Source: Adiantum capillus-veneris (lineage: Eukaryota; Streptophyta; Polypodiopsida; Polypodiales; Pteridaceae). From it: a stretch of 64,000 bases of DNA. The notes beneath the pieces were generated by a model. That model saw only the letters and a list, made by a program, of their open reading frames with translations, was not told the DNA's origin and searched no databases. The stretch's first letter is position 1. Every line of letters begins with the position of its first letter. Below, piece by piece: positions 21,953-37,539 of the stretch. The stretch spans positions 13,041,946 to 13,105,945 of the forward strand of contig CM043969.1 in NCBI GenBank assembly GCA_014529385.2. The letters are read 5' to 3'. The position numbers and the translations under genes were made by a program.

Positions 21953-22317
21953 TCAAACCATAAGGTAACTACAAGCTTTTTCATTGTTGTTCATGTTGTG
22001 ATATTGAAAATTTCTTTGAAACACAGTTAATGCAAAAATATACAAAGAAATTCATGCTAAGTTTTTTACCAAGAATTACACCATGATTTCAAAAAAGCAT
22101 CAGTTGCAAAAAATTCAATAAAGTGTATACTTCCAAAATAATTATACTTTCGACTCCAACGTATCCCTCATAGAAAATGATCATAATAATGAATTAAAAT
22201 AGTCTTTCTAAGTAGGTGAAAAGGTCCTACCTGATGTGAGGAGTGTGTGTGTGTATCCTCCTCCATTGTGTCTTGAATTTCCATGCCAAATGAAAGTTGT
22301 AACCCCAAATGTAGTGT

Positions 22318-22454
22318 GTTGCTACCAAATGTAACCATCATAGCATCATTTTTCTACCTGTCATGAGGCTAACATATGGTGAGGGCACGGAGAATCAACT
22401 ATACATTAGTAAACAAAATATGCCAAAATTCATGGTGCTAATCCAACATGATAA

Positions 22455-22456
<2 letters not shown>
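22318..22456. repeat. S block, left part (array copy 1)
   Basis: GTGTTGCTACCAAATGTAA.CATCATAGCATC through GAGAATCAACTAT.CATTAGTAAA matches 28,645-28,780. Confidence 0.85.

Positions 22457-22528
<72 letters not shown>
22457..22528. repeat. (GT)n array
   Basis: About 36 GT units. It marks the left edge of a 2.9-kb segment that is missing in the sister copy at 28.8 kb. Confidence 0.96.
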
Positions 22529-25620
<3,092 letters not shown>

Positions 25621-26126
25621 TTGTGTGCTGAGTACTCATATGATTGAGTGGAGAATTCACTATGAGAGGGCGGGCACATAGGAGACCATTGTGTCATGCG
25701 AGTAGGGAGCACATCATGCAATAACGGTTCTATTGAGAATGTAGAGGGAGAAGGAATGCAGAGAGAGAAGCGATGTGGGAGCCTTACTACTCAGAGCATA
25801 GAGAGATAGGGAACGCAGAGAGAAAACTATGGAAGAAGGAAAGCTATCGCCATTGTGTATTATAGCTGAAGGGGATAACGCCCAAATTTAAGGTAAGCAG
25901 ATAAGTAGGTATGGCATGTTGTTTAGGTATAATCCTCCACTACTTTCAGCTTGTAGATGGGACAGATCCATAGCTACTAGGATTCTATATTGATATATTT
26001 GGGTATTCTTCTACCAAAAGCATTGTACAAACATATCCAACATATTCACTTTCATGTGCCTATATTTCATGTGTATAATAATGCGATATCAAGGGAATGG
26101 GTCATCTTGCATTGATGCCGATGGAT

Positions 26127-26131
<5 letters not shown>
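25621..26131. repeat. S block, right part (array copy 1)
   Basis: TGAGTACTCATATGATTGAGTGGAGAA through CATTGTACAAACATATCCA is collinear with 29,017-29,515. No coding content was seen. Confidence 0.85.

Positions 26132-26214
<83 letters not shown>
26132..26214. repeat. Compound (GT)n-(GA)n
   Basis: GT to about 26,189, then GA to about 26,213. The sister copy at 29,524-29,577 has only the GA/CA part. Confidence 0.95.
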
Positions 26215-26377
26215 TAAGGTCTTGTCATGCGCAAAACAAGAATGTTAGTTGGCAAGTGCCCATGGTTGTAGTGTTTACAGCTTTGTATTGGTTTCGTAAC
26301 TTGTAAGCAGCTGACAGGCAAGAGTTCTTGTGAAATGGTATATTAGTATGGAAGTGTGTGAGTCAACCTCATCTGTG

Positions 26378-26706
<329 letters not shown>

Positions 26707-26884
26707 CCCTCCCCTATCGCTGAGGAAAGGTCCACCTGGTGGAGGATAGTCCACCTCCCCCACCAACTGTAATCCGCTATGGTTAAAACTTCCTTGTTAA
26801 GAAGTTTGATATGAGAACATCACGTTATTGTCCAAAAAAGGGGTCCTCAATTGAGGAAAATATGTAAATAAGAAAAAGACTTAC

Positions 26885-26970
26885 CTGGAGTATCCTATTT
26901 TTTGTTGATATATCCAACCAATATTAAGTTGTATGTTGTCATGTTTGACACAGTAATATATACTCCGATC
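26885..26970 (-). other. Exon-like block B1, array copy 2
   Basis: Minus strand: TTGTATTGCAG, then GATCGGAGT, ending CTCCAG before GTAAGTC. It is 86 nt and open in one frame (DRSIYYCVKHDNIQLNIGW is its start). Differences from copy 1 are partly silent or conservative over the first 23 codons. The family is unknown. Confidence 0.55.
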
Positions 26971-27428
26971 CTGCAATACAAGGATAAGTTGCAGGTATTA
27001 CCCTTGTCCACATGGGTATGATGTCTCATGTGTATCATTCGATCTTAGCGTACTTTATCATAGTGACTTATAAAATTTAGAATATCCCAATATTGTAGCG
27101 TTCAATTCCATCAAAAAATAAACCCTAATTGTGCTGCCACTTTAGGGTCATCAAACCCATATCTTGATAGAAATCTTTTGCTTAAAATCAAGATAAATTG
27201 AAGTATCAATTTAGGGACCACTATAACAAAAAATGAGTACTCCAATTCTTTGGGTATGAACACCCATATCTTGACAAGAAGCATTTGATTGAAGTCAAGA
27301 TAAAATGAAGCATCTATACTATTACTTAATATATTATTTTTATAACACCTAAAAGGGGTTTAATACGTAAATTTCCTTATAAAGGGGTCCTCGTAGTAGG
27401 AGAATATGGTAATATGAAATAGACGTAC

Positions 27429-27501
27429 CTGGATTCTCATGCATCTGGTTGATATATCAAGTCAATTTTTATCATGTTGGTCACTGTAATATACCTCCAT
27501 C
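27429..27501 (-). other. Exon-like block B2, array copy 2
   Basis: Minus strand: TTGTAGTACAG, then GATGGAGG, ending AATCCAG before GTACGTC. It is 73 nt and starts with the same GAT.GG as B1, suggesting the two arose by tandem duplication. One frame contains a stop. Confidence 0.45.
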
Positions 27502-28207
27502 CTGTACTACAAGAAACATTGCAATCAACATATCTTTTCATAGGGATAGAATGTCCCATGTACATTACCTATCAACTTCATCTATCCTGTACACTTGAAA
27601 GTACCCAAATATTTATGTGTTCTTATTAGTTCAAATATAGGTAGCTTTAATTGTATTCCCATTATTAGAGTTCTTAGACCCATATCCTAATAGAAATCTT
27701 TTGATTAAAGTCGGGCTAAATCAGAGTAATAACTTTAAAATAAGTTTAGCATAAAGTAATTAAGTAAATACTCCAATTCTTAGGGTATGAATAACCATCT
27801 GATAGAAATAGTTTGATTAAAATCAAGACAAATTATATTAATTGTATTATTATTTAATGTATTATTTAAATACATTAGCTAAGTATGGTACTAGTCCGAC
27901 CAAAGACTAGTAGAAAGAGAGAGTGTATGTGTTTATGTACAAAAATCCCCTCATAATTGAACCCTACTTAAACAATTGTATTAAATACTACATTAAAAAA
28001 CAATACATTAAAACAATACATCACAAAAGTGAGTATATATTTCGTGTATAGAATAGGTCCTATCTTTGTCAAATACAACACTCTGCATCTGATAGTCAAT
28101 ATGATTTTTGATCATAACAAATAGACATCTTGTTGTTGTATCTGTGTTCATCCACTTCTTGGGATAAGCCTCCACTAAACATACAAGGAGAAGGATCCAG
28201 CTATTAC

Positions 28208-28292
28208 CTGCATCCATACAAAAACATTCAGTTAGAATTGGCTATGTTTGTGCGTTTTGCAAGTGTCAACACTGGATCGAATTGTCATCCAT
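28208..28292 (-). other. Exon-like block A, array copy 2
   Basis: Minus strand ATGGATGACAATTCG, ending TATGGATGCAG before GTAATAG. There is an in-frame stop after eight codons. Confidence 0.45.
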
Positions 28293-28544
28293 GTCACACC
28301 AGTAGACCTAGTTTACATCTTACCCTTAGGATTAACTTATTATGTTGAGCTTTTAAGTAAGATAACCTCTGTATGCAGAGTCATGAGTATCATAATATGC
28401 ACTACATTTCCTCAAAAAATTCTAGTGTCTACGACCATGTATGATGCAAATACCTATGTATTTTTGGGTTAAAGAACATTGACAAAAATCATGCAGAATC
28501 TCCCTTGTAATATGATTCATATTTCAAAAAACTCAGTTTATGCC

Positions 28545-28580
28545 ATCTCCCAGCAAGACCCTTCACGAGAGGTTTACGGC
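28545..28580. repeat. Palindromic module, copy 3
   Basis: CCATCTCCCAGCAAGACCCTTCACGAGAGGTTTACGG is the counterpart of the 9.6-kb copy. Confidence 0.7.
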
Positions 28581-28780
28581 TTCAGTAAAAAAAATTGTAT
28601 CTCATGTATCAAACACTAGCAATACATCACATGTTACTAGCTCAGTGTTGCTACCAAATGTAATCATCATAGCATCATTTCTCTACCTGTCACGAGGCCA
28701 ACATAACGCGAGGGTAGGGAGAATCAACTATGCATTAGTAAAACATGCCAAAATTCAAGGCGATAGTCCAACATCATAAA

Positions 28781-28781
28781 T

Positions 28782-28825
<44 letters not shown>

Positions 28826-28854
28826 GTGTGTGCGTGTGCATGCACACACGCGTG

Positions 28855-28939
<85 letters not shown>

Positions 28940-29014
28940 GTGCGTGTGTGTGTGTGCGTGTGTGTGTGTGCATGTGTGTGTGTGTGTGTGTGACATGCAC
29001 ACGCATGTGTGTGT
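28781..29014. repeat. GT array with GC/AC-rich interruptions
   Basis: A fused array with two mixed GTGCGT/CACGCG zones. It is consistent with being the recombined product of the two arrays flanking the 2.9-kb segment. Confidence 0.95.
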
Positions 29015-29523
29015 GTTGAGTACTCATATGATTGAGTGGAGAACTCACCATGAGAGGGCAGGCACACAAGAGACCATTGTGTCATGCGAGTAGGGAGCAC
29101 ATAATGCAATACCGGTTCTATTGAGAACATAGAGGGAGAAGGAATGTAGAGGAGAAGGAATATGGGAGCCTTACTACTCAGAGCGTAGAGAGAGAGTGAA
29201 CGCAGAGCGAAAACTATTGAAGAAGGAAAGCTATCTCTAGTGTGTGTTATAGTTCATGAGAAGGGGATAACGCCCAAATTTAAGGTACGTAGATAAGTAG
29301 GTATGGCATGTTGTTTAGGTATATTTCCTCCACTACTTTCAACTTGTAGATGGGATAGATCCATAGCTGCTAGGATTCTATATTGATATATTTGGGTATT
29401 CTTCTACCAAGAACATTGTACAAACATATCCACCATATTTACTTGCATGTGCCTGTATTTCATGTGGATAATAATGCAATATCAAGGGAATGGGTCATCT
29501 TCCATTGGTCCCGATGGATGATA

Positions 29524-29577
29524 GAAAGAGAGAGAGAGAAAGAGAGAGAGAGACAGAGAGAGAGAGAGAGACAGAGA
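29524..29577. repeat. Imperfect (GA)n
   Basis: AGAGAGAGAGAAAGAGAG with CAGAGA interruptions. Confidence 0.9.
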
Positions 29578-29620
29578 TAAGGTCTTGTCATACCCAAAAC
29601 GAGAATATTAAAGGTATCCC

Positions 29621-30434
29621 TTGTTATCCTCAGGAAAATCCAATTTTTGGAGTAGTTAACCTTTATGAATTTATTGTATAAAAACCATGTGATTCCAGCT
29701 TTCAATGTATGTAATTAATACGAATGTATAGCTTAATATAGGTTTCAGCGCTTGACATAGGTTTCAGAGTTTATTGATGTTTATGTACCATTCCATCATC
29801 GAGATTACCCATCTCTAAAATTAAAATTTCCAATCAAAGCCATCTCTACGGAGACCCTCATAGGAGGTTAACGGCCGTCACAAAAAGGAAAACAAGTTCA
29901 AAATCTATAATGTCCTTTGTAGTTCTACTCTTCCAAAGTTAATAACCCTGTATTTGTTTCCATGACCAGTTTACCACTCATCTGAGTACATATTGTACTT
30001 TTTCTTGCCAAAAAAAACTGCAAACCAAATGTCTAACTTCTATATTTGATAGTGCCAAAACTATGAAAGTTATCATTTATATGTCTATGTGTAGAGCTAT
30101 AGTACGCCAAAACAACCAGAACCAGTCAAAAACCAAACAAACTCCATATCAAACAAAGTACTGAATAGGTGTCCAAAGTCTATGTAAATCCATTACTTGA
30201 AGTATTGTATGTAGGTCACAGCATGTATAAAAACCAAGTAGTGACATCAAAGTAGACATCATCAAAATGTCCTATGCAAGCATGACTGAATACAGATCCA
30301 ATTAATCAGTTAAAAATTTTTTACACCAAAAGGTTTACTAATGTCAGTATCCATGATAAATTGCAGGTAAGTTAGCTATGAAACCGAATCTTAAACGCAG
30401 TTTTTAAGCTCAAATTTAACCAAAGTTTGACTGG
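29621..30434. other. Gene-free array DNA with palindromic module copy 4
   Basis: GCCATCTCTACGGAGACCCTCATAGGAGGTTAACGG at about 29,841-29,876 is the module copy. The remainder is AT-rich and has no supported gene. Confidence 0.6.
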
Positions 30435-30455
30435 GTAGGTGCAATGGCACCTACC
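30434..30455 (-). other. Donor-in-hairpin site (array copy 2)
   Basis: GGTAGGTGC-AATG-GCACCTACC is a perfect 9-bp inverted repeat. Read on the minus strand it is TACAG followed by GTAGGTGC, so a splice-donor-like GTAGGT sits inside the stem. Equivalent sites lie at 50,766 and 55,603. Confidence 0.65.
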
Positions 30456-30503
30456 TGTACCGTTGTCGTCGATAGAATAGTTGATTGTATTGTCATGCGT
30501 AGT

Positions 30504-30553
30504 CCAAGGAGTCATTGATAGCTGCTGAGTTGCAGCTATCAATGACTCCTTGG
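30504..30553. repeat. Perfect 22-bp inverted repeat, 6-nt loop
   Basis: Arms 30,504-30,525 and 30,532-30,553 are exact reverse complements (first arm begins CCAAGGAGTCATTG; loop TGAGTT). An RNA from either strand would form a strong hairpin. Confidence 0.95.
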
Positions 30554-30648
30554 TAGCAGGTATGGGTACTCCATAAAATAGAAGACTAAGAACGACATGT
30601 CCAGCATGTCTAGTATGAGGCTCGTTTCCCAAGCTAGATTCAGAAAAA

Positions 30649-30651
<3 letters not shown>

Positions 30652-30732
<81 letters not shown>
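30652..30732. repeat. (GT)n array
   Basis: About 40 GT units. Confidence 0.96.
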
Positions 30733-30734
<2 letters not shown>

Positions 30735-31529
30735 TACCCTGTGATAGCTACGCAGAAGACGAGAGTGATGAAGCATGAGTATACCCTTATGCAGAGAGCC
30801 TCCCAATGAGCAATAATCGTGAGTGAGCCAGATGGAGATAAGGATTTCCTGGGGAAGGCTTGATACTTATCTGCACGAGAGAACGTGTGTGAGGTAGCGA
30901 TCTTCCAATGCATGTGAGTAGAGGGGAGGCTTTTGAGAGCAAGCGCCAAAGAAAGGGAGAAGTATCCGCCAGATGCAAAACGACAATAGACAAGGGAATG
31001 TTCATGCATGTGTTCCACCGGCTTTAAAAGCTCCTCACCACCCACATGAGATTAGGTGTGAAGAGGGCCACTGAAAATCCATTTAAAGCATGTATGCCAA
31101 CCATTTCAAGGAGTGAGAAAATTATATATAGATATTATTATCCATCCACCAGAAAGCTAGGTAGGTGAAGCCAGATTGATGAACCGTACCAAGGTGAGGG
31201 AGGTCAACCAAGGATGCCTTCATACAAAGACCAACCAGGGATGCCTTCCCGTAGTATTATTGATGAGGTGGATTCAAAACCTTAGCCAAAAGATTAACAA
31301 TGTATCAGTGGATATGTAGATCCAATGGTTTCATTATGATCCTAAAACACACACATTATTATTAACTAGGTAGTGACTGGAGCAGGGCCCAAATAGAGAA
31401 TAGTATCTATATTTAATAAGCAAGGGTGTGTGTGGGTGTGGTATACATCTAGTAGAGATTTGGTACCATGAGAAATTACATGTGGTCTTCTCTAGAGACT
31501 CGGTGAAACTTTTCTAGAGAATAGCAGCT
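30733..31529. other. Gene-free stretch with a minus-strand open frame
   Basis: A minus-strand frame of 168 codons (30,539-31,045) starts MGGEELLKPVEHMHEH but runs through the GT array as a Thr-His repeat. It has no recognised domain and is probably fortuitous. Confidence 0.4.
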
Positions 31530-31594
31530 CTAGGTTAGCACACCAAAAAGGGAAGCTGTCAGCCAAGGGTTAGCCAAAAACTTGCCAGCTAGAT

Positions 31595-31596
<2 letters not shown>

Positions 31597-31632
<36 letters not shown>
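31597..31632. repeat. (GT)n tract at a deletion junction
   Basis: A short GT tract whose left flank matches that of the 52,151 tract and whose right flank matches that of the 52,880 tract. Confidence 0.9.
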
Positions 31633-31634
<2 letters not shown>

Positions 31635-32220
31635 AACTATGAAAAATCCCCTCATAATTGAACCATACTTAGCAATTGTATTAAATAATATATTGAATAA
31701 CAATATTTTAAAACCAGATGTCATAAACCTCAATTATCATTTCATATACACCAATACAACATTCTGTATCTAATGGATAATACAATCATTTAGATAAAAA
31801 AATTTATCTTTGATCACTACAATATAATATCTTAGTGTTGTATCTCTATGTGCCCATCCTTTGGGATGAGCTTCCACTACATCTACATGGAGAAGGATCC
31901 AATTGGTACATTGGACGATCTTCTGCTACTGCTACAGTTTTCATTGTAATCCCAAGGAAAGAATCTCTTACCTGTCACCATCCAAGAAACACAAGCGTGT
32001 CAAAACTGGCATTACTTCGGAAGACAAGTGTCAATGACTCCCTCCCCTTGTTATTGGTGTCAAAAATTAAACAGAAACTAGCACCATAACATAGATCAAA
32101 CGTTAAGTTTAAAGAATGAGTACTTAATTTATGATAATGTTGTCATCTTTTAATTCCAAAAAAAATCGAACAGCATCTCCTTTGTATTTTGAACTAATTT
32201 TCAAAAGTCTAGTCCACTGC

Positions 32221-32256
32221 CATCTCATCCGAGACCCTCACGTGAGGATTAAATCT
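32221..32256. repeat. Palindromic module, copy 5 (perfect core)
   Basis: GAGACCCTCACGTGAGGATTAA contains the perfect 12-bp palindrome CCTCACGTGAGG, preceded by CAGCATCTCCTTTGTATTTTG about 60 bp earlier. Confidence 0.8.
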
Positions 32257-32584
32257 TTATTCAAAAACATTGTAGTATGTTCAAAGTAAAGTACTAACAT
32301 TAAATTCAAAAGTTATGCATCTATTAAACAAGGAAAAAAATTTTGAAAAGTAGTTCCCATTACTATATTTACAAGGTGAATATACTCAAAGCTCTAGCAT
32401 TACATAAAAGGATAGGTGTCAATAATCCCTTTCTCTTGTTATTTGTATCAAAAACTTATTAATAAATTCACCACTAAACCAAGGTTAAGTATGTTGATTA
32501 GTAGTCATAAACCCTTCCTTTCAAAAAAAATTGGACAGCATGTTGTTTGTATTTCGGACAATATCTCAATAGATCCAATAGCGG

Positions 32585-32620
32585 CCATCTAAGAAGAGAC
32601 CCTCACTTGAGGAATAAGAC
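32585..32620. repeat. Palindromic module, copy 6
   Basis: GCCATCTAAGAAGAGACCCTCACTTGAGGAATAAG, preceded by CAGCATGTTGTTTGTATTTCGG. Confidence 0.8.
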
Positions 32621-32880
32621 ATCATTATACAGAAAAGGCTAGAATCAATGTGGTCAAGGCAGAAGAGAAACTCATGCCTTGTATGTCCCAATCCATATCT
32701 CCTTGTAAAATATTATTTCTTGCCATATAATTCAATACATTCTTAAGCTAAAAAAAGGAGGAAGCTCGACTAGGGTAGCAACCAAAATACACAAGCCTTT
32801 TTATTTACCGAATTACAACCATAATTTGAGATATCTTTGGAAATGGATCCCAAATTAAGTCTACCAGACCATGCTAAGAG

Positions 32881-32885
32881 GCAGA
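32881..32885. other. Target-site duplication of element 2 (left), GCAGA
   Basis: It precedes TGTCAGGACAAC. The right counterpart GCGGA (42,145-42,149) differs by one base. The sister unit has the empty site CTAAGAGGTGGATGTTGAAG at about 54,137-54,156. Confidence 0.75.
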
Positions 32886-33030
32886 TGTCAGGACAACGGC
32901 AAGGCCGGACTAGACAAGGGAAAGGTCGGGCTAGCCAGTGTGGAAAGGGAGTCCAACTAGGGCAAAGGGCCAAGGGCCATGCTATATAGTGGGTGGTTGG
33001 GAGGTGGACTCCTAGGTTCTAGTTCCTCTC
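32886..33030 (+). mobile_element. Element 2 5' terminal repeat (extent beyond 33,030 uncertain)
   Basis: Matches 41,991-42,131. It has a TATA-like box TATATA at 32,983-32,988. Beyond GGTTCTAGTTCC it runs into CT repeats that the 3' copy lacks, so the true 5' LTR may be longer. No convincing primer-binding site was found. Confidence 0.75.
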
Positions 33031-33070
33031 CCTCTCTATCTCTCCCTCTCGATCGCAACATGAAGCAGGG

Positions 33071-33177
<107 letters not shown>

Positions 33178-33546
33178 CTTGCCAAGCTTGGAGCACCACA
33201 GGCATGGCCTCTTGGAACAAGCAAGGCGGGTTCGACAGAGCAGAAAATCCCGTGGGAAGCACAGCTTCCCTTGGAGGGAACCTTGGGGTCGACTGCTGTG
33301 GGAGCGCCCGCTTGCGGGGGGAAAGACCGTGTGCATGAACAGACCCTTGCATGCTCAAGAAGCGCAGTAGCGATGAGCACCAAATGGAGAAAGTTGGAGC
33401 TTAATGGGTGCACAGAGAGATGGCTAGGGGAAATCGTGTCATGCTCGTGCTTAACCGGGCAACGTATAAGGCGCTCTGAGCGACGGCCCTTGTCTCTGCC
33501 TCTGCATGGCGCATGCAGTTCACCATGCCTGCGATTTCAAACTCAC

Positions 33547-33566
33547 AAGGTCACTTAAGTGACCTT
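33547..33566. repeat. 20-bp perfect palindrome
   Basis: AAGGTCACTTAAGTGACCTT equals its own reverse complement, so it could be a cruciform or dimeric protein site. Confidence 0.9.
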
Positions 33567-36500
33567 AGGGTTTATTGGCCAAGAGGCAGTTCCCATGGCA
33601 GTTTTTAGATATATATTTTTTTGAAGACAACAAGGACCTCCACCACCCCATGCAACAACAGGTGGGCCTCCACAGCCCCATGCAACAATGTGTACCAATG
33701 TCGGTGGTTGGTGCAGATTGAGGAAAAGTATCAAGATGGGTTGTGGTTCATGCAAGACACATGCACAAGGAAATATGGACAATATCTCCCGCATACAAGG
33801 CAATTCATGGTTTATGATGAGGAGTTTCGGCACCAACATCTACTCCAAGCATGTATGCCATCATGAGACAATAGCTAAGGCATGAACCTCAATAAAGAAT
33901 CTCGTCCAAAAGACTATTCTGGCAAAGTGTTTGAGGTCATTTGGGCGGCCCCAACCACGCTACATGGACTTCTACGAGTCGGTAAGCCAGTTAACTTTAA
34001 CGTTTTCAAGACTGACTTCATTGAATCTCGCAGATTTCTCTACATTATACCCACGGCAAGCAAAGGCAAGCATAATTACTTGGGAGATATTGTCCTCAAC
34101 ATAGGGCAATTTGAGCATGCTCGGGTCTTTCACTATGGATGCCCAATTCCCAATTTTGGCTTGGAATTTTTTGGTCTTAGGCAATGTTGGCTCCTCTAGT
34201 GTAGCCAATGCGTGTGGGATGCTAGTTGCAAACCTGCATCAAGCACGGCTTGAGTACACACAGTCTTGACCAGCAGCATGGCTAAAGCACAGCTCGTTAG
34301 CAGTTCAATGGGATTATACGGGAGCAAGGCTCTTCAAAGATGCTCATGGGTATGGTTTGTGTAACACCACTAGAGCATTGAAATTGCTCACAAGCTTCCA
34401 AATTGCTTGCAAATCAGGCAAGGCCCTTGGCAGCACGAAATCAAACAGTTGTGAACCTTGCTTCCAACTCATTCGATTCTTACGACAGCCATTTCATCGG
34501 CAGGTGTACTTCATGAGGTACACAGTTGGTATTTGTTTATTGCACATATAATTCTATTTTTCCAGCATATCTACAAGTAGACAAGGTCAATGTTTTGTGC
34601 ATGATCAACAAGGTCGAGTCTCTTTGCTATGACATCTGTCGTCGATAGCATTTGTTGACAATAAGGCCAGACATAGTTCTATGAAGCAAAGCTTCAACTT
34701 ATGCATCTTGCATTGAGGCTGGCCCGTTTGGCATATGCTATGAGCATACAAAATTGGAAAGGAATAGGCAATGTGTTTTGCAGGTTATTTCCTATTGCAG
34801 GTTATTTCATTATGTACCAGACGGGTGTATAGGATATATGAGGGTGTCTGTGCAAATATGGCTATGAGCCGTTTTGAAATGAGTTTTTTCTTGCAAATTT
34901 CATGACAACTGTTTGTAGCAACAACTACCAGGTTAGCCAAGCTTAAGTTTTTCTTGTTTTTCCCTGTTTACACTTTACTTGCCAATTACTGTCATTGTGC
35001 AAAACAAAATTCTTTGGAAATTTTATATGAAGCAAGACTTCTCCCTTGTGCCAAGGTACTGCCCAATGACTTGGCATCATGGGCAGTGGCACACAAGTTT
35101 GGGGAACTGCCAAAATGGGAATATCAGCTCACAGAATCCCTACCAATCTAAATTTTGCAAGGCACTTATGGTTTTGGTTCTCACGGTTGAGGCCATCACT
35201 CTTTGCAGGGCTTACAATTCTTCATGCAAGGCATCCTAATGAGGTTGATTCAATACTACCGCTTCATGCATTACACTTCCACTATCACACTCGCAACTCT
35301 GTCAAGGACAGACTAAGTAATGGATTGTTTAATATGATTGTTGGTTGTTATCAACACACAACAACACTAAAAGGAACCTAAATCTAGGACTTATTTTACG
35401 AGCAAAGTGCCAAGGCTAAGTTGTCCTCATACAATCACGACCCACGTAGGGTAGGGGGGTCGGAATGAGTTTCTGTTTTTCTGTTACCTCTCTCAATGAG
35501 AGCGTCATACTGGCAAACTGTGGAATGCTTATACGATAAGTTGCAATTTAGGCATAAGAAGCGTAAGAGCACATAGCTTGGGTATACACTCTAAAACCTT
35601 AAGGAAAGTTCCTCAACCTAGCATGCTCTTGTTCTCTTTCTCTCTCTCTCTTTAAGGGAATAATGAAAATCTTCTAAGAAGCTTTGGATACATGTTTTTC
35701 TCGTGAGTAGCCAGAACCAAGGTGCTCTATCTCTCAACTAACACGTGACTAAGATGCTACTCAAATTAGTCTTCATCGGTTCGTCCATTGCACACTAATT
35801 TTCATCATGGCTATGAGCCACATTGGCTAAGAGCCATTGTGAGGCCAAGGGTAAGACCTAACTATTGGCATTCTTTGGGTGATTGTTTTCAAGATCGAAC
35901 AGCTCTACCCAAGGAAGTACACATCGATGTTACTGGACAAGCAAGAGTCTTGTCATTACTAATGTCTAGGGTGTCATTTTTTCACAACATTTTTTCAATG
36001 CGACACGCAAGTTGCATTTTTGATAATCTTCCACTCATAGCAGCTGATTTCTACAAGGAAGTATCGATGCAGCAATCAATTGAGACAGCATGGTTGTCCA
36101 TAAGAGCTAGGCATTTCACTTTTGTTGTTTTCTTGCTCCTTCTATAACACTATGGAGTGTCTATGGACATACTGTTTTGGGATAAGACCCCGCGGATGCT
36201 TACTAAGTCACCCCATAGGCATTGAGGATCACAGTTTGATATATTCCCGTTGTACTTTGAAGGAAAGAAGTCTGCAATCTACCAGGGGGTACCGGAAAAC
36301 TTCAACTTTTCAAGTTGATTCTCATCATTCTGTACACGGTTAACTATGTTGGTTATCGTTACCTGCTAGTTGAGCAGATTCTACAAAGGGTCTTACCAAG
36401 TGGTTTCACTACTTAGATTCTACCCAACGGGTTTGGATTACGAAGGCAACACCCAGGGTTTCCAATACAATGTTGCTTGGTTTTTTCACACATGGGAGAT

Positions 36501-36758
36501 GTACTCCTGTGCATTTGAATACGGGTATTTTGGGCCATACTGTCCAATGTACATTATGCCGTTATGAATCCACTTGTAGGATTCAATTTGGCACATGTTC
36601 TCACATGGGATACAACATGGTCTAAGGACTCAAGGAGTTCGGTTTAGCCAGTGTAGAGCAATGATTAAGGGTCCCTCTCACTCTTGTGGCGGAGTGTTTA
36701 GAGTTACCTCCACACACAAGTACATCTTGTACTTGAAGGATGTTCTTTTTTACACATC

Positions 36759-36763
36759 CTTAT
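36759..36763. other. Target-site duplication of element 3, CTTAT
   Basis: CTTAT precedes TGTTTAA; CTTAC follows the other LTR at 40,600-40,604 (one mismatch). Confidence 0.7.
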
Positions 36764-37191
36764 TGTTTAATTGTTTGTTTAGCCAAGCAGTTTTGTACAC
36801 AGATTCTGACATTTCACTCTGACAACCATACAAATTTAGCCTTCTACACACGCATCATTTCAGCAACACACACACTTCGAACTGAACATTTTTGCACTTG
36901 TATTGTACTCAAAACATGGAATACACAGAGAGAATGAAACAAAAATACAACAACTAATATGAATTCTGCATTCGACAAACTACTGCATCTGATATACTGC
37001 ATCTGATAACTAGAAATCCACCATTACACAAAAAATCCGCCCATCCCATCACGCTACATAATTGAATGGATTTCTTCCTCACATGAAAGAGAAAAAACGA
37101 CCCTTAACTTCCAAGATCCCAAAAGTCACTTAAAATAGACTACGGTTCACACATTTATCAAAAGTAATCCTCCTAAGGTCTAACTCTAACA
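36764..37191 (-). mobile_element. Element 3 3' LTR
   Basis: A direct repeat of 40,174-40,599, with a 14-bp local duplication around GATATACTGCATCTGATA not present in the other copy. Confidence 0.85.
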
Positions 37192-37339
37192 CTTGGCACA
37201 GCCCGGTGGCTTGAGCCATAGGCTGACCTCGGACCCACAATCCCTTGATCCGTAAACTAGATAAAAGAAGAAACGTGCAAAGATAAAACAAAATCAGCAT
37301 AACAGCCATCTGAATAGCCTCCTCTTTGAAATTTTGCAA
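37130..37339 (-). other. Small hydrophobic open frame near the 3' LTR (doubtful gene)
   Basis: Minus-strand frame with MAVMLILFYLCTFLLLSSL, a plausible single membrane span, followed by RIKGLWVRG, then running into the LTR. Some plant Ty3/gypsy elements have env-like ORFs with a C-terminal membrane span, and the position would fit, but there is no other support and the frame has no good start. Confidence 0.2.
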
Positions 37340-37539
37340 ATGCTCTGACTTTTCTTCTGCAATTTAATCCTCCACTGATTTTTTATGAATATGCCACATT
37401 GCTTACTTTTTGCTTCTCTGACTTCTTGCCTTGTCATTGAATTAATTCTTCCTCCACATTTTGAAAATTGGACCATACTCCCTTGTCAAACTGAATGAAA
37501 GAAACATGACTGTCGAATCAGACAACACTTTTGCAACAC

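Larger units (their letters stand above)
28645..29620. repeat. S block, array copy 2 (internally deleted)
   Basis: Contains the 22,318-22,456 homologue, one GT array (28,781-29,014), and then the 25,621-26,131 homologue, without the 2.9 kb found between them in copy 1. Confidence 0.88.
31530..32885 (-). repeat. Tandem-array unit, copy 3, left part
   Basis: Collinear with 52,100-54,130 (copy 4) except that about 0.7 kb between two GT tracts is missing. The anchors are GGTTAGCCAAA, TGAAAAATCCCCTCATAATTGAACC, TGTGCCCATCCTTTGGGATGAG and ATTTGAGATATCTTTGG. It continues to the right of element 2 at 42,147 and to the right of element 4 at 50,524. A block-A-type donor (GACAG before GTAAGAG, minus) is at 31,972; copy 4 has lost it (TTAAATG). 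Confidence 0.88.

Noticed and set aside
30539-31045. 168-codon minus-strand frame MGGEELLKPVEHMHEH...
   Set aside because: Spans a GT array as a Thr-His run and has no recognisable domain on either side.
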